From positions 68,134,907 to 68,198,906 of the forward strand of contig NC_133657.1 in NCBI RefSeq assembly GCF_009905375.1: a stretch of DNA of 64,000 nucleotides, given 5' to 3'. This stretch comes from Apium graveolens. Its lineage: Eukaryota > Streptophyta > Magnoliopsida > Apiales > Apiaceae. The notes below the pieces were generated by a model. That model was not told the origin of the DNA, made no database searches, and worked only from the letters and a program-made list of their open reading frames with translations. The translations under genes were made by a program, and so were the position numbers. The first letter of the stretch is position 1; each line of letters begins with the position of its first letter. Below, in pieces: positions 47,078-56,121 of the stretch.

Positions 47078-47560
47078 CGACCAGGAATCCATTCGACCAG
47101 GATCCTGGTCGAATTAACCCCCATATTGCCCTGGTCGACAGCTTTTCGAGCAGGAGTGTTTCGAGCAGAAGTCCTGGTCGAATTTCGGCCAGGATTTTTT
47201 CCTTTTTTTTTTTTTTGAACAGAAATCTTCGACTAGGATTTTCGGTCAGAATACATTTTTTGACCGATTTAGCCTTTCTTTTAAGCCCAGATCGACAAAA
47301 ATTCGGGCAGGTTCTATTCGACCAGGTTTTTACCTTGCTTCCTGGTCGACAGGGTCAGGAAAAAAGGTCAGAAATCATTCAGGCATTCTGGTCGAATGAA
47401 ACAAAATATTCTTTTCTTCCTTTTTCGATCAGGAATTTTTGGTCAGGATTCTTTTCTTGACCGAATTAACCTCCATATTGTGCCTTGATCGAAGCTTTTT
47501 TGAGCAGGATTGATTTGACCAGGGTTTTCATTTGATTTCTAGTTGAATGAGTAAGAAATG
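47078..47560. repeat. dispersed CGACCAGG/CCTGGTCG words in Tat-2
   Basis: The word TTCGACCAGG and its complement CCTGGTCGAA recur at 47078, 47094, 47105, 47173, 47319 and 47341, with many variants (CGAGCAGG, GGTCGAC, TGGTCAGG, CGATCAGG) in the 500 bp after the tandem repeat. Positions 47091-47114 form a perfect 24 bp palindrome with GGATCC at its centre. One variant lies in the LTR (TTCGACCAGACC near 46408). T runs separate the words. Confidence 0.85.
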
Positions 47561-48031
47561 ATCATTTTCATATCCTTTTATCTTGAAGTTGGGCCATATG
47601 TTTGGGCTGGACTCTCTCTTTTTTGATTTGGGCCTAGATTCTTTTGGGCCAACCATTCAGTGGGTTTTTCCTTTTTGGGCCTTTGATTTTCAACTATTTG
47701 GGCCCTTTTCTGGGCGGGTTTTATTGGGCTAATCTTTGGGCCCACTCAAAAAGATATTAGGGCCTCAAACAGGGCTTTTATACCTGGGCCTTAGCTCTGG
47801 GCCTTTTTAGCCCTACACACTTGGATTTTCCAAGATTCTTATAAAATTGGGCCTTATCTCTAAGTCCAAATTCCAGGTTCTTTCTTCTAAGGTTTTTCTG
47901 GATTCTTCTAGAATCTTTGAAAAATTAAAATTCTTTACTTGGTCTTTCCAGGAATTTCCAGGATTTTCCAGAACCTTCTCTTTGTTGGGCCCAAATGGGC
48001 TTTTTGAGGCCCAAACCACCTCTTCTTTGGC

Positions 48032-48040
48032 TATATAAAG
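48032..48040 (+). promoter_or_regulatory. TATA box of the Tat-2 antisense gene
   Basis: TATATAAAG in GGCTATATAAAGGTGG, followed by a pyrimidine-rich leader (CACTCTTCACTCCTCATTCC) and the first coding ATG at 48173. It is outside the LTR and on the strand opposite to gag-pol, so the antisense gene appears to have its own core promoter. Confidence 0.75.
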
Positions 48041-48172
48041 GTGGGTGGGGGGAGTGTTCCTACTCACACTCTTCACTCCTCATTCCTTCCAACTTCCTAC
48101 TCTCTCAACCTTCCTTCCCTAGCTTTCAGCCTCCTTCCTTCCACAGTTTCCAGGCTTTTCCCAGCTTTACTA

Positions 48173-50074
48173 ATGGCTGACAAGAGTTCTGAGAGGGCGG
48201 CCAAGATAGCCTCGGCTTCAAAACGAGGTAAGGATATCGAGATCCGCTCTTCATATATGTCTTTAATTGATATGATTAACACTAGGGGGGATGAATATCC
48301 CTCCACTGCACATCTCGACTCTTTTAATCATTGTAATACTTGGCACAACATAGATTTCAATAAACTAAATGCTCGTTATAACGTTCTTCCTCCTCTTAGA
48401 TTAGTTCCAGTCTCTGGTGGTGATCGTACTTGCCACTGGAGACCCGATACTCTCTTCATTTACACAGATGCCCTCAATGCTGGGCTTAGGTTTCCTTTTC
48501 ACCCCTTCATTCCTCATCTTTTGGCTGATTTACAAATCAACCCGTGTCAGCTTCCTCCAAACGCCTGAAGGAACATTCTATGTTTTATGGTCTGCTGTCT
48601 TAGGGAGGGCTTTCCTCTTTCTGTAGCTGTTTTTAGGAAAGTCTTTCAGTGTTACAATAGTTCTTCCAATAACTGCGGTTGGGTCTATGTCAAGCAAAGG
48701 CCCAAAAGCAAACATATTTTTAACAGTGCCTCTATTCCTGATAATAATCAAAATTGGAGGAATAGTTTCGTCGGGTTACGTTGGGAGAATGGTGACTGGG
48801 GCACACTTTTTCGATCTACCTTTGGGAAGGTCAGTGATGGTAGCCTCAAATCCATTCACTTAACTCCTGAAGAAACTATTATTTATAATGGGCTTACTCA
48901 GGATGATGGCACGACCACCAGCTGGACTCTCTTAGAGGAGTTTTCCCTGATTCATGTGGGACTATCCTCTGTTTCTCAACAGGGTATTTTTCTTCCCTTC
49001 TCAATTTTACTTCATTTCATGCATTATTAACTTCACTTATTTTGTCCTTTGCTTTGTTTCAGCTGCTAAGGAGATTAACGAGGACAATGTTCCTTTGGTT
49101 GAGGAAACAGCTAGGATGAAGAAAGCTCGGCTCGCAGGCCTAGACACCCGGGGAAAGGCCACGGAGCCTATCTTTTTGAAGAAGCACAAAGAGCCTATAG
49201 GGGAGGCCTCAACTGAAGGAGCTGGAGGCCATGGTACTCCTATCACTGCTGCTGCCCCTACTGCTGCTGCCACAGGCGCCTTTCAGCCTCTCTGGGGATT
49301 CCGCCGAGGGGACACCGTAGTTGGTTCCACGAAACATGCTTGGGATTGGTCTTACCATAGCGTGACCCCCAAGGATTTTACTGATGTGGTGGCCACCCCT
49401 GATCTTGAGAGGATCAAGCTCATGGGAGCTCAGTCTCTGGCTTCGGTATGCCTTCTCTTTTTTTGAACTTATTTTTCGTTCTTGTAGCATTGCCTTATAC
49501 TTTGTTAATTGCTTTGTTTCAGTCTAACGCCTATTTTCAAGGCGCTGTGAGGCAAGCCGAATCATGGAAGCGGGCTTCTGATAAGGCCGATAATGCCCTC
49601 AGGAGGCAACAGAAGAAGTATGCTACCCTGGAGAAGAAGCTCAAGCGCAAGGAGGAAGAACTCGGAGAGTCTAACGCCGAGCTGGTGGTACTTCGGGCGG
49701 AGAAGGATAAAGCTATAGACAACTATCTGGACTCGGAGGAGTTTGCCCAATCCATGAGGATTAGGGATGATTCAGTCTTTCCCGAGTTTTTTAGGACTGG
49801 TTGGGACACGACCCTTGGGACCGTGAACGAGGCTTGTCCTGATATTAACCCGGCGGACTACATCTGCCCTGATGACGAGGCTTTGCTTCAGAGGTTTCGT
49901 ACCCGAGTAGTTGTCTCGGACCATGTTCCTCAGGATCCACTCATTCCTCCTCCCGAGTCTTCTTCCAGACCTGCTGAGGACGACAGCTCTTCCTCCTCCT
50001 CCGAGACGACAGAGACATCCAGCGAGAGTGGAGAGGACGATGATATGGATGCCGAGGGTACTTCAGCTCCTTAG
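48173..50074 (+). CDS. Tat-2 antisense gene, three exons, one premature stop
   Basis: Exons 48173-48983, 49063-49445 and 49523-50074 join in frame: GT at 48984 and AG at 49061-49062, GT at 49446 and AG at 49521-49522, both acceptors with TTTGTTTCAG. The spliced frame is 582 codons with its stop. It begins MADKSSERAAKIASASKRG and has the putative gypsy-type transposon domain in exon 1 (FHPFIPHLLADLQINPCQLP, then CCLREGFPLSVAVFRKVFQ). An in-frame TGA at 48566-48568 lies where relatives are expected to have Trp. Exon 2 is basic then Ala-rich; exon 3 has a coiled coil (RRQQKKYATLEKKLKRKEEE) and an acidic Ser/Glu tail. The gene lies tail to tail with pol, 311 bp apart. Function unknown; a regulatory or nuclear role is only inference. 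Without the TGA it would be intact. Confidence 0.75.
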
Positions 50075-50385
50075 AGCTTTTTCAGTCCTGCGTGGCTTTT
50101 TTTATTTTCGAGACTTTATTTATCAAACTTTTGTAACATCTATCAGATCTATTTCATTTATCACCTTTTATGCTTGCATCCATGCATTTGATTTTTATTT
50201 GTTAGGCCACAAACATACTTTGAAGAACTTATGAATTTCATAAAATTGTCTGGGATTCGTCCCTTACACAAGTCTTAATAAATTTCGTAATAAAGCTAAA
50301 ACATATAAATCCTAAGCAAGCAAAGCTTCAAGGTGCTTTTCAACCTACTCGCCATCCTGACGAGTGAGAATCGTATCCGGCTTCC
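50075..50385. other. convergent 3' untranslated region in Tat-2
   Basis: The space between the antisense gene stop (50072-50074) and the pol stop (50386-50388, minus strand). It is AT-rich with no gene; both transcripts would end or overlap here. Confidence 0.6.
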
Positions 50386-52131
50386 CTACACATAGTAAAC
50401 CTTCAGGTTTTGTGCATGCCAAGTTCTCGGGACTTCAACACCATCCATAGTCTCTAGCTTGTAGGTTCCTCTACCTTGAACACTCTTGACTCTGTACGGC
50501 CCTTCCCAATTCGGGGCAAGCTTCCCTTTTTGTCCTACACCAGATGCTTCTATCTTCCTCAAGACTAGATCGCCTTGTTTAAAAAACCTTTCTTTAACCC
50601 TTAGGTTGTAGTAGAATGAAGCTTTTTTCTGATATTCTACTATCTTTGCATGTGCTTTGTCTCGCACTTCATCAATTAAATCCAGGGCTAATCTCTGCCC
50701 TTCCTCATTTTCTCTCTCATCGAAAGCCTGAATCCTTGGAGAGGAATGTGATATCTCCACGGGAACTACTGCTTCCGCCCCATATGCCAACATGAAAGGA
50801 GTTGCATCTGTCGTGACTCTACAAGTAGTCCTGTAGGCCCATAATATTGGAAGTATCTCATCTACCCAATTATTTCTTGACTTCTCGATCCTCTTCTTTA
50901 GTCCATCCAGGATTATCCGATTTGCTACCTCTGCTTGTCCATTGGCTTGCGGGTGAGCCAGAGAGGTGAATCGTAACTCGATTTCATTTTCTTCACAATA
51001 CTTCTTGAATTCCTCATTGTTGAATTGTGTTCCATTGTCAGTGACAAGGATACGGGGAATTCCATATCGGCACATAATGTTTTCCCACAGGAATTGTGCA
51101 ACCTGCTTAGTAGTGATTTTGGCCAAGGGTTTGGCTTCAATCCACTTGGTGAAATAATCAATGGCTACAATCAGAAATTTCCTTTGTGCCGTGGCTATAG
51201 GAAAAGGCCCTAGAATATCCATCCCCCACATGGCAAAGGGAATAGGCGAGTTGATAGAGGTCATCATCTCAGGGGGTTGTCTAACAATTGGTGCATGCTT
51301 CTGACAGCGGTCACACTTCTTTACATATTCTTTGGCATCAGCCATCATTTCTGGCCAATAGAATCCTAAACGAGTTATCTTATGAGCCAAGGCCCTGCCC
51401 CCCAAGTGTTGCCCACAAATACCTCCATGCACTTCCTCAAGAGCTAAGCGTGCCTCATCGGGCCTGAGACACCTCAAGTAAGGAACCACGAAAGATCTTT
51501 TATATAGAATCCCATCTATCAAAGAGTACCTTAGTGCTCGAACAGTTAACTTCCGTGCCTCAATTGCATCGCTTGGCAACCAACCGGTCTGAATGTGAGC
51601 CTTGATGGGATCAATCCATGATGTCCCCAAGCCTACGGGAGCCACAAGCTTAACATCTATGCTTCGTGTCTTCAAAACACGGAAGTACACACTTCCTGAA
51701 CTTTCTTCAATCTCAGATGAAGCAAACTTTGATAGCGCATCTGCTTTAGCATTTTCTTCCCTTGGAATGTGTTCAACATGGCATTCATTAAATTGGGTCA
51801 TCACAGCCCTTACTAGGCGAACATACTTAGCCATCGTATCATCCCTTGCTTCAAATTCTCCCTTTACCTGGGATATGATCAACTTCGAGTCTCCACGGAC
51901 CTTTAAGTTTTTGACTCTAAGTGTCCCAGCTAGACCAAGGCCAGCAATCAGGGCTTCATACTCTGCCTCATTGTTTGTGGTTGGGAAGTCTAGCTTCATG
52001 GCATACTCAATTAAGAATCCATCAGGGCTTTGCAAAACCAACCCTGCTCCACTGGAATTTGTTTTTGATGCTCCATCAAAATAGAGAACCCAATATTCTT
52101 TCTCCTTGTCCCTATTGTCGACTCCCTTGTC
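50386..52131 (-). CDS. Tat-2 second RNase H-like domain and integrase
   Basis: The frame continues that of the upstream pol after a TAA at 52132-52134. It starts with the additional RNase H (YWVLYFDGASKTNSSGAGL, AEYEALIAGL, GDSKLIISQVKGEFEA, HIPREENAKADALSK). Integrase follows, complete by motif, numbering from Met at 52041: zinc finger H205, H212, C243, C246; catalytic D275 (MWGMDILGP), D335 (LVTDNGTQF) and E371 (NGQAEVANR), a DD35E spacing. The C-terminus has NWEGPYRVKSVQG and ends WHAQNLKVYYV. No chromodomain. All catalytic residues are kept; only the upstream stop would prevent synthesis as part of the polyprotein. Confidence 0.92.
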   Translation of the reverse strand, partial: DKGVDNRDKEKEYWVLYFDGASKTNSSGAGLVLQSPDGFLIEYAMKLDFPTTNNEAEYEALIAGLGLAGTLRVKNLKVRGDSKLIISQVKGEFEARDDTMAKYVRLVRAVMTQFNECHVEHIPREENAKADALSKFASSEIEESSGSVYFRVLKTRSIDVKLVAPVGLGTSWIDPIKAHIQTGWLPSDAIEARKLTVRALRYSLIDGILYKRSFVVPYLRCLRPDEARLALEEVHGGICGQHLGGRALAHKITRLGFYWPEMMADAKEYVKKCDRCQKHAPIVRQPPEMMTSINSPIPFAMWGMDILGPFPIATAQRKFLIVAIDYFTKWIEAKPLAKITTKQVAQFLWENIMCRYGIPRILVTDNGTQFNNEEFKKYCEENEIELRFTSLAHPQANGQAEVANRIILDGLKKRIEKSRNNWVDEILPILWAYRTTCRVTTDATPFMLAYGAEAVVPVEISHSSPRIQAFDERENEEGQRLALDLIDEVRDKAHAKIVEYQKKASFYYNLRVKERFFKQGDLVLRKIEASGVGQKGKLAPNWEGPYRVKSVQGRGTYKLETMDGVEVPRTWHAQNLKVYYV

Positions 52132-55100
52132 TTAAGGTATGGTATCTTCCTGCCCCCCGACTTCTTGGTTGGGTATGGTACATTCCACCACGAAGTCAGC
52201 TAGTGCCTGGGCTTTTATGGCCATACGTGGCTTATACTTGAGATCGAACTCTCCCAACTCTATTGCCCACTTAATCAGTCTCCCACTTGCCTTGGGACTG
52301 TGAATGATATTTCTCAGTGGCTGATTTGTTAGCACTTCAATTTGGTGAGCTTGAAAATAAGGACGCAGCTTTCTTGAAGCCATTACCAAGGCTAAAGCGA
52401 ATTTCTCAATGGCTGAATAATTCAACTCAGCACCATGCAAAATTTTGCTGACATAGTATACGGGTTTCTGGACTTTCAGTTCCTCCTTAACCAACACCGC
52501 GCTCAAGGCGCTTTCTGAAACAGCCAAGTACAAGAATAAAACTTCACCCAGAACTGGCTTGGCCAACAACGGGGCCTGGCCCATATACTTCTTTAACTCT
52601 TCAAATGCCTTCTGATTTTCCTCACTCCATACAAAGTCTTTAATGTTCTTTAATGACTTGAAGAATGACAAGCACTTGTCTCCTGACTTGGAGATGAATC
52701 GTCCTAGCGCAGCAACCCTTCCTGTGAGTTTCTGAACATCCTTGACAGTTTTTGGGGGTTCCATGTCCAGGATTGCCTTTATTTTATCGGGGTTAGCCTC
52801 AATTCCCCTCTTTGAGACCATCAATCCCAAGAATTTTCCAGATCCTACTCCGAAAGCACACTTCGTAGGATTCAACATCATCTTGTGGTACCTCAGGACC
52901 TCAAAAGCTTCCCTCAAATGGGTTATATGATCAGTCTTTACTAGACTCTTGACTAGCATGTCATCAACATAGACTTCCATAGTCTTCCCAATAAGATCCT
53001 TAAAAATTTTATTCACCAACCTTTGATAGGTGGCTCCTGCATTCTTGAGACCAAACGCCATAACAAGATAACAATAAACACCAAAGTCAGTGATAAATGA
53101 TACCTTTGGAATGTCATCCTTATGCATTTTGATCTGGTTGTATCCGCTAAACCCATCCATGAAACTCAGCATTTCATGTCCAGCGGTGGCATCAATCAAA
53201 GTATCAATTCTAGGCAGCGGAAAACAGTCTTTGGGGCATGCATCATTCAGATCGGTGAAGTCTATACACATCCTCCACTTTCCATTAGCCTTCTTCACCA
53301 TTACAGGGTTTGCTAACCACTCCGGAAATTGAATCTCCTCAATGAAACCAGCCTCTAAGAGCTTTTCCACTTCCTGCTTTATAGCCTCTTGTCTTTCCGG
53401 GGCAAAATTTCTTTTCTTTTGTTTCACTGTCTTCCGGCTTGGATCCACGTTTAACTTGTGAGTAATTAACTCCGGGTCTATGCCTGGCATATCAGCTGCT
53501 GACCATGCAAACACATCACTATTTTCTTGCAAAAATTTCACTAACTTCCCTCTAAGGGGCTCCTCTAATGTAGCTCCAATGAAAGTCATCCTCTCAGGAT
53601 TCTTGGGATCTAAAGGAACCGAAACCAATTCTTCTGCTGGCCTTCCTCTATTCTCATCATTTTCTCGAACATCCATATCTTCAATAGGAAGAACCTGCCC
53701 CCCGACTCCATCTGCCCTCAAAGAGGCCACATAACAGCTTCTAGCCATTTTTTGATCCCCTCTCTCTTCTCCAATCCCGTTTCGGGTGGGAAACTTCATG
53801 ACTGAATGGTAGGAAGAGGGGACTGCCTTGAAGGCATGTATCCCTGTTCTCCCCATGATAGCATTATAGGTTGAACTAGCCTTTACCACTACGAAATCCA
53901 GCATCTGCGTTGCTTGCCTTGGCTCCGTACCTATGGTGGTTGGCAACTTGATTATCCCTTCCACAGGACATTCTACTCCAGCAAATCCATATATCGGCAT
54001 GTCGGTTGGTGTTAACTGGGAGTCGTTATACCCCATCCTTAGAAAGGTGTCGTGGAGCAAGATATCCACAGAAGCACCATTATCCACAAGGACCCTCTTA
54101 ACCGGGCTATTTCCTATTATCGGCGTTATGACTAGCGGGTCGTCATGGGGAAACTTCACACCCTCTAGGTCGGAATCATCAAAAGCCAATGTTACTTCTG
54201 TCCTGGCCCTCTTCGGGGCTTCTCCAACAATATGCATAACCTCTCTAGTATATGCCTTTCTGGAATTTTTGGACAATCCAGCAGCAGTTGGACCTCCAAA
54301 GATCGTGTTTATCACAGGCCCTCGAGGTCTCGGCCCTCCATAAATGGTGTTTATAACTGGTCCTCTAGGTTGGGGATTCCGCCCCTGATCATCTTGGTCC
54401 CTCCTACGATCTTCAAAGTTCTTCCTTCCATTATTATTTCTGTCTCCTCCATCTCCAGTATACTTGTTCAATCTTCCTTTTCGAATCAAAAACTCAATTT
54501 CATCTTTTAACTGTCTACACTCATCGGTGTCATGGCCAACATCTTTGTGAAACCTGCAATACTTGCCCTTATCTAGCTTGGCGGGATCAGCCTTCAAGGG
54601 CTTAGGCCAGCGAATATCTCTGTCTTTCTCAATCTCCATCAAAATCTGACTTCTGGGAGCATTCAGCTTAGCGTATTCAGTGAACTTTTGCCCAGGTCCT
54701 CCCTTCTTGGGGGTTGAATCAGGGTTTTGTTCAGTTCTAGGATATTTATCCTTAGCGATATACTCCAAATCAGTTTTTCGTTTCTTGCCTCCAGTGGGCT
54801 CATTACTTACTACGGTCTTCCTCATACTTTCTTCAACCTTGATATACTTCCCTGCCCTCTCTTGGAGCTGCAACATGCTCTCAGGGGGTCGTTTGGCCAA
54901 AGACATCTTGAAAAACTCATCCCTAGTTCCTTGTTGCAGTGCTATCATGGCTACCTTATCATCAAGGTCTGGGACTTTTAAAGCCTCCTTTGTAAAACGA
55001 TTCAGGTAATCTCTTAAGGATTCCTTAGCTCCCTGCACAAGACTCATAAGAGATGCTGAACTTTTCTCATGGACTCTTCCACTGATGAATTGCTTAATAA

Positions 55101-55332
55101 AAGCCTGACTTAATTCTCTGAATGATCCAATAGAATTTGGGGGTAGGTGACTGTACCATCTTTGAGCCATACCCGACAGGGTTTGAGGAAAGGCCCGACA
55201 TTTTATAGCATCGTTCACGGGTTGCAGCAGCAGTGCATTAGAGAATGTCCTAACATGATTAGCGGGGTCTCCCGTGCCATCATAGGCTTTGATAGTGGGC
55301 ATCTTGAATTTCCTTGAGATATGGGCATTCAT
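52132..55332 (-). CDS. Tat-2 gag core, protease, RT and RNase H
   Basis: An open frame of 1066 codons. Gag core at about residues 1-200 (RKFKMPTIKAYDGTGDPANH, KCRAFPQTLSGMAQRWYSHL), zinc knuckle near 258-272 (YCRFHKDVGHDTDEC), a duplicated decapeptide-type segment PRGPVINTIYGGP/PRGPVINTIFGGP near 323-348, protease active site VLVDNGASVDIL near 415-425, RT motifs (LANPVMVKKANGKWRMCIDF, SFMDGFSGYNQIK) with catalytic YVDD near 788-791, and RNase H near 900-1040 (AVSESALSAVLVKEE, PVYYVSKIL). It ends with TAA at 52132-52134. Upstream it is joined to the gag N-terminus through a TAG. No other damage is visible. Confidence 0.93.
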   Translation of the reverse strand: MNAHISRKFKMPTIKAYDGTGDPANHVRTFSNALLLQPVNDAIKCRAFPQTLSGMAQRWYSHLPPNSIGSFRELSQAFIKQFISGRVHEKSSASLMSLVQGAKESLRDYLNRFTKEALKVPDLDDKVAMIALQQGTRDEFFKMSLAKRPPESMLQLQERAGKYIKVEESMRKTVVSNEPTGGKKRKTDLEYIAKDKYPRTEQNPDSTPKKGGPGQKFTEYAKLNAPRSQILMEIEKDRDIRWPKPLKADPAKLDKGKYCRFHKDVGHDTDECRQLKDEIEFLIRKGRLNKYTGDGGDRNNNGRKNFEDRRRDQDDQGRNPQPRGPVINTIYGGPRPRGPVINTIFGGPTAAGLSKNSRKAYTREVMHIVGEAPKRARTEVTLAFDDSDLEGVKFPHDDPLVITPIIGNSPVKRVLVDNGASVDILLHDTFLRMGYNDSQLTPTDMPIYGFAGVECPVEGIIKLPTTIGTEPRQATQMLDFVVVKASSTYNAIMGRTGIHAFKAVPSSYHSVMKFPTRNGIGEERGDQKMARSCYVASLRADGVGGQVLPIEDMDVRENDENRGRPAEELVSVPLDPKNPERMTFIGATLEEPLRGKLVKFLQENSDVFAWSAADMPGIDPELITHKLNVDPSRKTVKQKKRNFAPERQEAIKQEVEKLLEAGFIEEIQFPEWLANPVMVKKANGKWRMCIDFTDLNDACPKDCFPLPRIDTLIDATAGHEMLSFMDGFSGYNQIKMHKDDIPKVSFITDFGVYCYLVMAFGLKNAGATYQRLVNKIFKDLIGKTMEVYVDDMLVKSLVKTDHITHLREAFEVLRYHKMMLNPTKCAFGVGSGKFLGLMVSKRGIEANPDKIKAILDMEPPKTVKDVQKLTGRVAALGRFISKSGDKCLSFFKSLKNIKDFVWSEENQKAFEELKKYMGQAPLLAKPVLGEVLFLYLAVSESALSAVLVKEELKVQKPVYYVSKILHGAELNYSAIEKFALALVMASRKLRPYFQAHQIEVLTNQPLRNIIHSPKASGRLIKWAIELGEFDLKYKPRMAIKAQALADFVVECTIPNQEVGGQEDTIP

Positions 55333-55335
55333 TAT

Positions 55336-56091
55336 CTATTCTGTGAAGGGTGGAGTTGGATCATCAGGATCTCCAAGGGGAAGGAGATTGCTTGGATCAG
55401 TTCTTGGGACAGCAGCCCTTCTTCTTACCGGACCATCCAGGTCTATGATAGGAGGAGGATTTCTCCCCCTAGGAGGTATGTGGGTTCTGGTGGCTTGGTG
55501 AGCCTCCAAGTCACGCCTCAGCCTTTGGATTTCAGCCTCATGAGCCCTGATCTTTTCCTGCACTTCTTGGGGATTCGCCCCTGGGGTGCTTTGGGGGCGT
55601 TGCCTTCCATCGGCCATTGGCTCTTTTCCAGGACGCCTCCTTCTCGGGGCCACTTCATCATCCGAAGATTCGGAGTCTCTCTCAGTGTATGGACCAGAAA
55701 ATTCCCGATCCTCAGGGATAGGATCCAAACCTCGTATATAGGGGGGCGACCGCCCTCGTGCTTCACTTCGCCCAGCATATCCGCTTCCTCCAACCTCAGG
55801 GTGAAGGGGCATCCCATAAGGGGGGTTAGTAGTAACAACAGTTGAATATTCATACCCGACGGGTCGAGAATTCACAGGTATATGTACTTGTTGAAATTGA
55901 GGATTCATACCTTGAATAGTCGGGGGAGTTGTCCCTTGTGGCTGAGGTTGAGTTGCCCCTGTCTGGGCTTCCCCCTGAGTAGATGCATAAGTTGAATGGG
56001 GAGGAACCTCCACGGTTGATGAAATCACCTGGGTTGTCTCTGATGGTGTTCCTTCCTCTAGAGCTCCAATTGTTCTCCGTGTTCTCGCCAT
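55336..56091 (-). CDS. Tat-2 gag N-terminal region
   Basis: ATG at 56091-56089, only 30 bp inside the LTR, begins MARTRRTIGALEEGTPSE. A Pro/Gln/Thr-rich low-complexity stretch follows, then an Arg/Glu-rich part with a short coiled coil (VQEKIRAHEAEIQRLRRDLE) and LLPLGDPDDPTPPFTE before TAG at 55336-55338. The frame reopens one codon later with the gag core, so 251 codons of N-terminal gag are cut off by a single stop. The longer open frame running into the LTR upstream of 56091 has no support as coding. Confidence 0.88.
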   Translation of the reverse strand: MARTRRTIGALEEGTPSETTQVISSTVEVPPHSTYASTQGEAQTGATQPQPQGTTPPTIQGMNPQFQQVHIPVNSRPVGYEYSTVVTTNPPYGMPLHPEVGGSGYAGRSEARGRSPPYIRGLDPIPEDREFSGPYTERDSESSDDEVAPRRRRPGKEPMADGRQRPQSTPGANPQEVQEKIRAHEAEIQRLRRDLEAHQATRTHIPPRGRNPPPIIDLDGPVRRRAAVPRTDPSNLLPLGDPDDPTPPFTE

Positions 56092-56102
56092 GGTTGTTGT
56101 TG

Positions 56103-56119
56103 TCCCACAGACGGCGCCA
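56103..56119 (-). other. primer-binding site of Tat-2
   Basis: On the minus strand TGGCGCCGTCTGTGGGA, two bases from the LTR. The form TGGCGCCGTCTG is common in Tat elements; I do not assign the tRNA with certainty. It differs from the tRNA-Met site of all other elements in the window. Confidence 0.8.
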
Positions 56120-56121
56120 AA

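Noticed and set aside
48041..48172. Upstream extension of the antisense frame to ATG 48041
   Set aside because: 48041 lies one base after the TATA box, ahead of any plausible transcription start, so the ATG at 48173 is preferred.
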